A stretch of DNA of 64,000 bases from Halomicronema sp. CCY15110 (lineage in GTDB: Bacteria; Cyanobacteriota; Cyanobacteriia; Phormidesmidales; Phormidesmidaceae), in assembly GCF_016888165.1 (NCBI RefSeq), contig NZ_JACSWC010000433.1, forward strand, positions 103,368 to 167,367. The letters run 5' to 3'. This document shows positions 51,351-59,680 of the stretch, one piece after another. The notes under the pieces are model-generated. The model ran no database searches. It worked only from the letters and a program-made list of their open reading frames with translations, and was not told the DNA's origin. The translations under genes were made by a program, and so were the position numbers. Position 1 is the stretch's first letter; each line of letters starts with the position of its first letter.

Positions 51351-54300
51351 ATGAGATTCCTAATAATGGGGGCGATCGCCAGCACGAGCGCCACCCTTTT
51401 ACTCACGCTCAATGGATGGCCCGCCCAGGCCCAGGGCATCGTGCCAGCGGCAGACGGCACGGGCACCCAAGTCACCCCCAATGGCCCTAACCACATCATC
51501 ACCGGGGGTAGCACCGCCGCCGACCAGCAAAATCTGTTTCATCGCTTCACCGACTTCAATTTGCTCACGGGCGAAACTGCCACTTTTATCACCCAGCCGG
51601 AAATTCTCAACATCTTAAGTGGCGTCACCGGCAACAACCCGTCCCTCATTGATGGGCTATTGCAGGTCAGCGGCTCCAATGCCAACCTGTTTTTGATCAA
51701 CCCTAATGGCATCCTCATGGGGCCAAATTCGGCGCTGAATCTCCAGGGCAGCTTTACGGCGACGACGGCTGATCAGGTAAACTTCGCCGACGGTCTGTTG
51801 GATCTGGCCGGCACCTCCGACTACGCCACGCTCGTCGGTGCGCCACAAAGCTTTGGCTTCACCTTAGAGAACCCCGCCAGTGTGGTCAATGCAGGCGATT
51901 TGGCCGTCGCCCCAGGCGAAACTATTCTGCTGCTGGGCGGGCAAGTGTTGAACACGGGCACGCTCACCGCGCCCGGTGGGGAGGTTGTGATCAGTGCCGT
52001 GGCAGGCAGCAATCTAGTCCGCATTACCCAAACGGGATCGCTGCTGAATCTCGAACTCGCCACTTTGGCGACGGCGGAGGGTGGGGCGACGCCGTTTTCG
52101 CCGCTGACGTTGCCGGAGTTGTTGACGGGCAGTGCGATCGCGGCGGCAACGAACGTGACGGTCAATGCCGACGGCACTATTCAACTGGGCGCGACGCCGT
52201 TGGAGGCGCAGCCGGGGAGCGCGATCGTCTCAGGGGCGATCGATGTGGAACAAGTGCAAGGCGGTCAGGTGCTGGTGCTGGGCCGTGACCTGACCCTCAC
52301 CGATGCGCTGATTGCCGCCTCTGGTGCAGACGCTGGCGGCACTGTCCGCATTGGCGGCAACTACCAGGGCCAGGGCGTATTGCCCCGCGCTCAGACCACT
52401 TGGATTGATGCCAACAGCCAGATTCAGGCGGACGCCCTTGACACTGGCAATGGTGGTGAAGTCATTGTCTGGGCCGATGACACCACTCTATTTCAGGGGC
52501 TGATTACGGCTCGTGGCGGCCCCAACGGCGGTGATGGGGGCCTGGTGGAAACGTCCGGTCGTCAAGCGATCGACATCGACGGCGGCAGCGTCAACGCCAG
52601 CGCCACCCAAGGCACAGCGGGCCTCTGGTTCGTTGACCCCAATGACATCAATATTGATGCCGCCCTCGCCATCACGATTCAAAATGCCCTAGCGGCAGGG
52701 ACTAATTTCACTGCATCGACGATTGACGGAGCTCCAACAGATGCGATTGGCACCCCTGGCAATGGCGATATTTTTCTCCTGAGCGATATCAATGCGACTG
52801 CCACTAACAACGCGACGCTGACGCTGACGGCCTCCCGCTACATTCAAGCTGTCGAGGACGATGGGGTATTCCCGTTTATCTCAATTACAGGCGGTAACTT
52901 GGTGCTCAGTCTCAACCAAGAAGGGTTGGCAGCCCCCACGAATCCGACCATCAACGACGCTCTGCGAACCATCAGTTCCGTGGATGGCATCACCGAAATT
53001 AACCTCGGCCCTGGCACTTATCAAGAACCCGAACAAATTTTCCTGAGTTCCGGCATGCGGTTGCAAGGCAGTGGGGCGGCTAACACCATCATTGACGGTT
53101 CACGGAGCGGCCCGATTTCCGTCTCTGCGGTCAGCCTACCTGACGTGCTGGCGACCCAAATCAATGACCTGACGATCGCCAACAGCGTGAACCGTACTGG
53201 GGCGGGCGGGGCGATTAGCAACTTTGGGAACCTCACCATCAACAACAGTGTGATTCGCGATAACCAGGCCACGACTGGCGGCGGCATTGCCAATACGCGC
53301 TCTGAGTTTACCTTCACCCCCGATGAAGGCACCCTGGTCATCAACAATTCCACCATTCGCAACAACCAATCGGTGGGAGATGGCGGCGGCATCCGCAATG
53401 CAGGGGGTACTGTCACGATCAATAACAGCACGATTCACAACAATACGGCTGGCGATGATGGCGGTGGCGTGGATAACAACAATGATGGCGGCACTGTCAC
53501 CCTTCGCAACAGCACTATTGTGAACAACGTCGCCGCTGGGGAGGGCGGTGGCATCGAAAACGATAGCTTGATGACGATCGCTAACAGCACCATCGTGGGC
53601 AATACAGCGGCGATCGGGGGTGGCGTTTCGAACACCCTCAACGGCAGCACACTGACCATTACCAGCAGCTTGATTAGTGGCAACACGGCGACCAGTGGCT
53701 CGGGCAGTAATGTGTTCAATGGTGGCAGTCTGGCTGGCGGCAACAATCTGTTTGGGGCTAACAACACAGCGGGGGTTCTGGGATTTTCGCCAGCGGCGAG
53801 TGATATCGTGCCAGCCGTGCCATTATCGGCCATCATTTCTACCACGCTGGCCGATAACGGCGGCTCCACCCCAACCCTGGCCCTCGTCGCAGGCAGTCCA
53901 GCGATTGATACTGGCAGCGGCTCGGGAACTGACCAACGGGGCTTGCCGCTGGTGGGGACCCGTGACATCGGGGCGTTTGAGTTTCAGGGCAGTAGCGGCT
54001 ACTCAGGCGGTAGCGAAGAAGGTAGTGGGGATGACTTTGAATGCATCGCTGGGGACTGCAATCCGCCCACACTACCTTTTGAGACTGGGCCTCGGGCTCG
54101 TCGGGGCAACTCAGAGGCCAGCTACGTACAGCAATTTGAAGAGCACCTGGGGGTAGAGGCCAGCGCCTTTGAAGATCTTGACGCCCTCGATCGCGCTCGC
54201 ACCATTACGGGCGTGACCCCCGCCATCATCTATGCCAGCTTTGTGCCCCCTAGCGACGAGGTCGAAATCGCCACCCTAGATACCACGCTGATTGCAGATG

Positions 54301-55433
54301 CCAGGGCTGCCAACAAGTCACTGGTTATTGATGATGCCCTCGGGCAGCAGATTGTGGCCCAGGCGGAGGGACGGCAAGAGCGTACCGCCGCGATCGCCGA
54401 TGAAGATGTCTTGCAGTTGGTGCTCGTCACTGCTGATAACACGCCCCGGCGCATCAACACGGGCGTGCCCCGCAGCGAAGTCTTGGCCGCCGTGCAGCAA
54501 TTGCAAATCGAACTCACTGACCGCACCCGCCGCCGTTTGGATAATTACCTGGTGCCATCCCAAGCGCTGTATCGCTGGCTAGTAACGCCCTTAGCTACTG
54601 CCCTGGAAGCAGAGGATATCGGTCATATTTCGTTTGTGTTGGATGAAGGATTGCGATCGCTCCCCATCGCGGCGCTGCATGATGGCGAGCAATTCATCAT
54701 CGAAACCTACAGTGTGGGGCTCATGCCGAGTCTCTCCCTCACCGATACGCGCATTGGCAACATCCGGAATGCGGCGGTGCTGGCGATGGGGGCTTCAGAA
54801 TTTAGCGATCAGCCGCCGCTGCCCGCCGTGCCCCTCGAAATCGCGACCATCGGTGAGTTGCGCGTGAGTGAAGCCTATCTCAACGAAACATTTACGCCCG
54901 AGACCCTGGTGGCACAGCGTTCCGCAGCGGCCTATCCCATCTTGCACTTAGCCACCCACGGTCAATTTACCAGTGGCGAATTGAGCAACTCCTACATTCA
55001 GTTTTGGGATCAGCGCTTGGGGCTCGATGAGTTGCCCCAACTACAACTGGGGGATCCCGCTGTCGAACTGATGGTGCTGAGCGCCTGCCGCACTGTCTTG
55101 GGAGACTCCGAGGCCGAACTGGGCTTTGCCGGACTGGCGATTAAGTCAGGGGCGAAAAGCGCGATCGCGGCCCTCTGGCAAGTGAGCGACCTGGAAACCG
55201 CTGGCCTCATGGCCGAACTCTATACCCAGGTGGGGCAGGTGACCTACAAGGCAGCGGCATTGCAGCAGGCACAGCTCGCCATGTTGCGCGGCGATGTCGT
55301 CATTCAAGATGACACCCTGATCTGGAGCGGCGGCAGCGAACCTCTGCCAGATGCATTTAGCGGACGAGGTTTGGCCGATACTCAGCATCCTTACTACTGG
55401 GCGGCGTTTACCCTGGTGGGCAACCCCTGGTAA
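51351..55433 (+). CDS. Two-partner-secretion exoprotein with C-terminal CHAT protease domain
   Basis: A 1360-residue secreted protein. Signal peptide about 1-28 (ending AQAQG), then a filamentous-haemagglutinin/TPS domain (about 30-270; LFHRFTDFNLLTGET, NANLFLINPNGILMGPNS). A long right-handed beta-helix with Asn/Gly/Thr-rich turns fills about 270-880 (GTVTINNSTIHNNTAGDDGG). The C-terminal CHAT caspase-like domain (about 1090-1360) has His1203 (LHLATHGQF) and Cys1246 (MVLSACRT), so it may be an active protease. No TpsB partner (POTRA/barrel) is in the window. M6 (51366) is a possible start. Confidence 0.9.
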   Translation: MRFLIMGAIASTSATLLLTLNGWPAQAQGIVPAADGTGTQVTPNGPNHIITGGSTAADQQNLFHRFTDFNLLTGETATFITQPEILNILSGVTGNNPSLIDGLLQVSGSNANLFLINPNGILMGPNSALNLQGSFTATTADQVNFADGLLDLAGTSDYATLVGAPQSFGFTLENPASVVNAGDLAVAPGETILLLGGQVLNTGTLTAPGGEVVISAVAGSNLVRITQTGSLLNLELATLATAEGGATPFSPLTLPELLTGSAIAAATNVTVNADGTIQLGATPLEAQPGSAIVSGAIDVEQVQGGQVLVLGRDLTLTDALIAASGADAGGTVRIGGNYQGQGVLPRAQTTWIDANSQIQADALDTGNGGEVIVWADDTTLFQGLITARGGPNGGDGGLVETSGRQAIDIDGGSVNASATQGTAGLWFVDPNDINIDAALAITIQNALAAGTNFTASTIDGAPTDAIGTPGNGDIFLLSDINATATNNATLTLTASRYIQAVEDDGVFPFISITGGNLVLSLNQEGLAAPTNPTINDALRTISSVDGITEINLGPGTYQEPEQIFLSSGMRLQGSGAANTIIDGSRSGPISVSAVSLPDVLATQINDLTIANSVNRTGAGGAISNFGNLTINNSVIRDNQATTGGGIANTRSEFTFTPDEGTLVINNSTIRNNQSVGDGGGIRNAGGTVTINNSTIHNNTAGDDGGGVDNNNDGGTVTLRNSTIVNNVAAGEGGGIENDSLMTIANSTIVGNTAAIGGGVSNTLNGSTLTITSSLISGNTATSGSGSNVFNGGSLAGGNNLFGANNTAGVLGFSPAASDIVPAVPLSAIISTTLADNGGSTPTLALVAGSPAIDTGSGSGTDQRGLPLVGTRDIGAFEFQGSSGYSGGSEEGSGDDFECIAGDCNPPTLPFETGPRARRGNSEASYVQQFEEHLGVEASAFEDLDALDRARTITGVTPAIIYASFVPPSDEVEIATLDTTLIADARAANKSLVIDDALGQQIVAQAEGRQERTAAIADEDVLQLVLVTADNTPRRINTGVPRSEVLAAVQQLQIELTDRTRRRLDNYLVPSQALYRWLVTPLATALEAEDIGHISFVLDEGLRSLPIAALHDGEQFIIETYSVGLMPSLSLTDTRIGNIRNAAVLAMGASEFSDQPPLPAVPLEIATIGELRVSEAYLNETFTPETLVAQRSAAAYPILHLATHGQFTSGELSNSYIQFWDQRLGLDELPQLQLGDPAVELMVLSACRTVLGDSEAELGFAGLAIKSGAKSAIAALWQVSDLETAGLMAELYTQVGQVTYKAAALQQAQLAMLRGDVVIQDDTLIWSGGSEPLPDAFSGRGLADTQHPYYWAAFTLVGNPW

Positions 55434-55523
55434 AGAATGATGGGCTGATCAAGGTTCCGGCGTTGACCATGTGTGTTGTGAACATTGACGAGCACTTCGA
55501 CGATTAAAAATTAGACTATTAGG

Positions 55524-55541
55524 CCCAGTGATTTCACTGGG
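55524..55541 (+). terminator. Hairpin between the CHAT and CheB-CheR genes
   Basis: CCCAGTG (55524-55530), loop ATTT, CACTGGG (55535-55541): a perfect 7-bp stem followed by TATTCCTTT. It may end the CHAT transcript, or act as an attenuator since the next ATG is 34 nt away. Confidence 0.6.
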
Positions 55542-55574
55542 TATTCCTTTCCCTGTAGCGAACTTTCTGTATTT

Positions 55575-58523
55575 ATGACCAGTGCAAACGTCCCTAGTAA
55601 TACCGACGACTTATTTCCGGTGGTGGGTATTGGTGCCTCTGCTGGCGGGTTAGAAGCGTATACCGAATTGCTGAGCCACTTACCGCCAAATCCGGGTATG
55701 GCGTTCGTCTTAGTGCAGCATTTGGAGCCTCACCAACCTAGCGCCTTGGGCGAAATTTTGGCCCGAGTGACTGAACTGCCGGTGCACGTCGTGATGGATG
55801 GGCTCGCCGTTGCCCCCAATCAGATTTACGTGATTCCGCCGAATACTGTGATGACGATCGCCTCGGGGCAACTGCGATTGCAACCCCGACAGCAGTCGCA
55901 ACGGGTCAATCGGGTCGTGGATATTTTCTTTGAGTCATTGGCCCAAGATCGAGGCAACCAGGCGATTGGCATTGTGCTCTCGGGCTTTGGCGATGATGGG
56001 GCCTTAGGGCTAGAAGCGATCAAAGCGGCGGGGGGCATCACCATGGCCCAGACCGAAGACTCGGCGCAGAGTAGCGGGATGCCGCAACGGGCGATCGCCA
56101 CCCACCAAGTGGACTTTGTTCTGCCCCCCGCCGAGATCGCCCAAAAGTTGGTCACCATGGGGTCGGAAGCTTACCTCACGCAGGCTATACCCCCCAAGGC
56201 CGCGCCTGCTGAGACCAGCGAACCAGACTCCTTTACGGCGATTCTCAATATGCTCCGAGTGGGAGCGGGGATCGACTTTTCGCAATACAAGCCCACCACC
56301 CTACAACGGCGCATGGCCCGGCGCATGGCCCTACACCACTTACCCGGGTTGGCCGACTACTTACAGTTTCTCCAGGGGCATCCCGAAGAGGTGCAAGTCC
56401 TGTGCCACGAAATCCTCATTAGTGTCACCAGTTTTTTCCGCGATTCGGCCACCTTTGAGGCCCTTAAACAAAAGGTGTTGCCCCAACTGCTGCAAAACCG
56501 CGATCGCCACGACCCCATTCGCGTCTGGGTAGCCGGCTGCTCGACGGGACAAGAAGCTTACTCCATTGCCATCGTGCTCCTAGAGGTTCTGGCCAACCAG
56601 CCGGTCAGCCCCCCGATTCAAATTTTTGCCACCGACATTAGCGAAACCGCGATCGGGATTGCCCGCCAGGGCCTCTATTCGTCAGCCCAGGTCGCTGATC
56701 TCTCTCCCGATCGCTTACAGCGCTTTTTTGTCGCGACTGAAGGCGGTTATCACGTCAACTCAATGGTGCGGGAAATTTGCATTTTTGCCTGCCAAAATCT
56801 CATCAGCGATCCCCCCTTTTCGCGGCTTGATCTCATTAGCTGTCGCAACGTGCTGATTTATTTTGGGTCGGCGTTGCAGGCCAAAGTGCTGCCCATGTTC
56901 CACTACGGACTGAAGCCCCAGGGGGTTCTCCTGTTGGGGTCGTCAGAAACCGTCGGTGACTTTGGTGGCTTGTTTACCCTGGTCGATCGCAGCCACAAAT
57001 TCTATGTCAAACAGGCCGCTGCCTTCCGGCTTCCCCTCGATCTGCAAGATAGCCCGCTCGCCCAGATCACCTCTGGGGTGCTACCCGAGGGCCGCTCGGT
57101 ATCCGAACGGGAAAGAGATGTAGAAAGAGCCACCAACGACGCCATCTGCCGCCGCTATCAACCGACCGGGGTAGTGATTAATGGCAAGCTAGCCATTGTG
57201 CAATTTCGCGGCCAAACCGGCCCCTATCTAGAACCCACCCCCGGCCGCGCCAGCTTAAACCTGCTGCAACTGGTCAAAGATCCCCTCCGGCTCGATCTCC
57301 GCACCCTCATTTATCAGGCGGAGCAGTCGGGGCAGGCCGAGAGTCGGGAAGGCATCGCCTTTCATGAGGGCGATCGCCAGCGGCAAATTCGCATTGATGT
57401 CATTCCTTTTAGCGTGAGCAATTACGAAAATTACTACCTCGTGTTGTTCGAAGATTGCACGGTGCCGCCGTCCGCGACCGCGACCACACTGCCGCCCTTG
57501 ATCCAGGGGGCCGAGGAATCTCCCGAAGCCACGCGCTACCGCCAGGAGATCGAACGGCTACAGCAAGATCTCGAAACCACCCGCTCTCACCTACAAGCCA
57601 TCATTGAAGAGCGGGAATTTGCCAATCAAGACCTGCGGGCCGCCAATGAAGAGATTCTCTCCAGCAATGAAGAGTTGCAGAGCACGAACGAAGAACTGCA
57701 AACGGCGAAAGAAGAGATTCAAGCGACGAATGAAGAACTGGGCACCATCAACGACGAACTGTATCGGCGCAATGCCGAGGCCTCCCGCATCGGCGATGAC
57801 TTTCAAAACCTCCTCGGCAGTATCAACATTCCCGTGCTGATGGTGGGCAACGATCTGCACATTCGGCGCTTTACCCCAGCGGCGGTGCCTCTGTTTAATT
57901 TGATTCCCAGCGACATTGGCCGTCCCCTGGGCGACATTAATCACTGCCTGGCGATCGCCGATCTAGAGGCGCAAATCCTCGCGGTGATCGACACCCTGTC
58001 ACAAACCACTCAAGAAATTCAAGACGACACGGGGCGTTGGTACCAGCTGCAACTGCGGCCCTATCGCACCCTGGATCATCGGATTGATGGCGCAGTCATT
58101 ATTTTGATTGATATCGATCGCCTCAAACGCAATACGGCGGCGCTACAGGTGGCCCGTGACTTTGCCGATGCCATTGTGCAAACCGTCCGGGAGGCGCTGG
58201 TGGTGCTCAACGGTGACCTGCATGTGGTGATGGCGAATGGGCAGTTTTACCAAACCTTTCAAGTCGCCTCTACCGATACTGAAAATCGCTCAATTTTTGA
58301 ACTCGGCAATGGCCAGTGGAATATCCCCCAACTGCGATCGCTGCTAGAAGAAATTTTGCCCGAAAATCATCGCATCGAAGGCTTTGAGGTCACCCACAAC
58401 TTCGAACACATCGGCCCCAAAACCATGATGCTCAATGCCCAAACCATGGCTCAACCCGATGGGGAAGATTTGATTTTACTCGCGATCGAAGAACGGGCCG
58501 CCAAGCCCCCGAGTGAAACTTAA
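55575..58523 (+). CDS. CheB-CheR-PAS fusion signalling protein
   Basis: A 982-residue fusion. CheB methylesterase domain (about 12-195): Ser22 in GASAGGLEA, His49 in LVQHLEP, Asp in LSGFGDDG. CheR methyltransferase (about 215-485): RRMARRMALH, VTSFFRD, SAM-binding VWVAGCSTGQEAYSI, and LISCRNVLIYF. A long coiled coil follows (about 645-740; EEILSSNEELQSTNEELQTA), then two PAS domains (about 745-975). Most relatives continue into a histidine kinase or GGDEF output; here the protein stops after the second PAS, so output must come from elsewhere, probably the downstream proteins. Confidence 0.92.
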   Translation: MTSANVPSNTDDLFPVVGIGASAGGLEAYTELLSHLPPNPGMAFVLVQHLEPHQPSALGEILARVTELPVHVVMDGLAVAPNQIYVIPPNTVMTIASGQLRLQPRQQSQRVNRVVDIFFESLAQDRGNQAIGIVLSGFGDDGALGLEAIKAAGGITMAQTEDSAQSSGMPQRAIATHQVDFVLPPAEIAQKLVTMGSEAYLTQAIPPKAAPAETSEPDSFTAILNMLRVGAGIDFSQYKPTTLQRRMARRMALHHLPGLADYLQFLQGHPEEVQVLCHEILISVTSFFRDSATFEALKQKVLPQLLQNRDRHDPIRVWVAGCSTGQEAYSIAIVLLEVLANQPVSPPIQIFATDISETAIGIARQGLYSSAQVADLSPDRLQRFFVATEGGYHVNSMVREICIFACQNLISDPPFSRLDLISCRNVLIYFGSALQAKVLPMFHYGLKPQGVLLLGSSETVGDFGGLFTLVDRSHKFYVKQAAAFRLPLDLQDSPLAQITSGVLPEGRSVSERERDVERATNDAICRRYQPTGVVINGKLAIVQFRGQTGPYLEPTPGRASLNLLQLVKDPLRLDLRTLIYQAEQSGQAESREGIAFHEGDRQRQIRIDVIPFSVSNYENYYLVLFEDCTVPPSATATTLPPLIQGAEESPEATRYRQEIERLQQDLETTRSHLQAIIEEREFANQDLRAANEEILSSNEELQSTNEELQTAKEEIQATNEELGTINDELYRRNAEASRIGDDFQNLLGSINIPVLMVGNDLHIRRFTPAAVPLFNLIPSDIGRPLGDINHCLAIADLEAQILAVIDTLSQTTQEIQDDTGRWYQLQLRPYRTLDHRIDGAVIILIDIDRLKRNTAALQVARDFADAIVQTVREALVVLNGDLHVVMANGQFYQTFQVASTDTENRSIFELGNGQWNIPQLRSLLEEILPENHRIEGFEVTHNFEHIGPKTMMLNAQTMAQPDGEDLILLAIEERAAKPPSET

Positions 58524-58553
58524 AGCTGGTCCAGCATCACGCTAGCCAGGTTG

Positions 58554-58675
58554 GGGACTTGCGCGTAAAAAAGATTCCCATGAACCGAGTTTCGACTCCG
58601 CTCAACTCTCGATACTGGAAGGTTGAGCGAAGTCGAAACCGGATTGAACGGGTACTTTATTTAGTGGCAGGTCCC
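58554..58675. mobile_element. 122-bp palindromic MITE-like element, copy 1
   Basis: It starts GGGACTTGC and ends GCAGGTCCC, near-perfect terminal inverted repeats. The centre, GTTTCGACTCCGCTCAAC and GGTTGAGCGAAGTCGAAAC, is also inverted, so the whole folds into one long hairpin. The second copy (63879-64000) has the same length and differs at about six positions. TTG flanks both sides here and may be a target duplication. No coding capacity. Confidence 0.8.
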
Positions 58676-58709
58676 TTGCCAGGACGATCATTATTCAATT
58701 CACTAAACT

Positions 58710-58772
58710 TGTAACAGTTGATGGATTTTCTGTAACAGTTGACAGGTTATCTGTAGTGTTTGGTGGATTGTC
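58710..58772. repeat. Three phased 21-bp direct repeats
   Basis: TGTAACAGTTGATGGATTTTC, TGTAACAGTTGACAGGTTATC and TGTAGTGTTTGGTGGATTGTC lie head to tail with a period of 21 bp (each beginning TGTA and ending TC). The first two share 12 leading bases. Two helix turns per unit would put a protein on the same DNA face, so an operator is possible for the PAS gene, whose ATG is 100 bp away. Confidence 0.75.
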
Positions 58773-58782
58773 TGTGAGCATG

Positions 58783-58824
58783 GAATTAGGAGTGTTGAAT
58801 TAAGAGTATTGAATTAACCATGTT
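58783..58824. repeat. Three 14-bp direct repeats
   Basis: GAATTAGGAGTGTT, GAATTAAGAGTATT and GAATTAACCATGTT follow one another exactly. AT-rich tandem repeats of this kind are common between cyanobacterial genes. Confidence 0.7.
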
Positions 58825-58871
58825 TTCTTCCACAGCAATTATTGCCCCCGTTGTCAGGGAAGGGCGCGATC

Positions 58872-59573
58872 ATGGGAATCTCACAACAAATCGAAGCGGT
58901 TTATCAGCGGGCACTACTGTTGAAAGAACGCGCTGAAGCCCAGTTTGTCGAGCCTGACTTGCTCGAAGCGGCGCTCAAAGAGTTTTATTTTGTCCTCGAA
59001 GAATTGCACACGGCGGACGAAGATATTCGTCAGCAACATGCGCAGTTGGCGGCCACGCATCAAACCCTGCAAGCCGAACGGCAACGCTACCAAGCCCTCT
59101 TTGAGCTGGCTCCCGATGCCTATCTGGTGACTGACGGTCGTGGGATTGTGCATCGGGCCAACCAAGCCGCCGAAACCTTATTTTCTCGATCCCGCCCGAT
59201 GCTGATCTGGAAACCGTTGACCGTGTTAGTGGCCGCCGAGGATCGGCCTCGAATTCTTAATTACTTAACCCAGCCAAACCCGCCGCAAGATTGGCAAGTG
59301 ACCCTGCTCCGTCCTGATCACGAGCTCGTTACCGTCGCTGTCACCACCACCTTGATGACGAACCCCAACAGCGAAGGGGTTGCCATATTGTGGCTACTGC
59401 GAGATATGACTGCTCACCAGGCGCAGCTCCAGACGTTGCAGACGGCCACGCAAACCTTAGAACAGCAGGTAGCTCAGTACAAGGCTGAACTCGCTCAAGT
59501 GCAGGCGCAATTGCAAACTGAAATTGCTAGACGGAACCAGGGAGAGCAAACCCGATTAGACGGGCAAACCTAA
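58872..59573 (+). CDS. PAS-domain signalling protein without output domain
   Basis: A 233-residue soluble protein from ATG 58872 (MGISQQIEAVYQRALLLKE). An N-terminal helical module (about 1-85) with LKEFYFVLEELHTADEDIRQ leads into one PAS domain (about 85-200; YQALFELAPDAYLVTDGRG), and a C-terminal coiled coil ends it. Module and PAS closely resemble the start of the next gene's product, so the two are paralogues, this one lacking GGDEF-EAL. It may heterodimerise with its neighbour (inference). Confidence 0.85.
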   Translation: MGISQQIEAVYQRALLLKERAEAQFVEPDLLEAALKEFYFVLEELHTADEDIRQQHAQLAATHQTLQAERQRYQALFELAPDAYLVTDGRGIVHRANQAAETLFSRSRPMLIWKPLTVLVAAEDRPRILNYLTQPNPPQDWQVTLLRPDHELVTVAVTTTLMTNPNSEGVAILWLLRDMTAHQAQLQTLQTATQTLEQQVAQYKAELAQVQAQLQTEIARRNQGEQTRLDGQT

Positions 59574-59663
59574 AACGGGCAAAATTAAGGTGAGGTTGGC
59601 TACGGTCAATGGGGGGGGCGAGAGTTACTGTCGGGTGTATGCGGAGTCTACTCAAATACTATT

Positions 59664-59678
59664 AGCCTCTTGGAGGCT
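59664..59678 (+). promoter_or_regulatory. Hairpin hiding the ribosome site of the GGDEF-EAL gene
   Basis: AGCCTC (59664-59669), loop TTG, GAGGCT (59673-59678). The Shine-Dalgarno GGAGG (59672-59676) lies in the stem, 4 nt before the ATG at 59681. Translation may be limited unless the stem opens. Confidence 0.55.
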
Positions 59679-59680
59679 GC

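Larger units (their letters stand above)
58524..58871. other. Repeat-rich spacer before the PAS gene
   Basis: A 348-bp gap consisting almost wholly of repeats: a 122-bp palindromic element, three 21-mers and three 14-mers (separate entries). The PAS gene's ribosome site AGGGAAGGG lies at the end. Confidence 0.7.

Noticed and set aside
58842..58871. TTG start extending the PAS protein by ten residues
   Set aside because: The ATG at 58872 has a good purine-rich ribosome site and aligns with the start of its paralogue at 59681.
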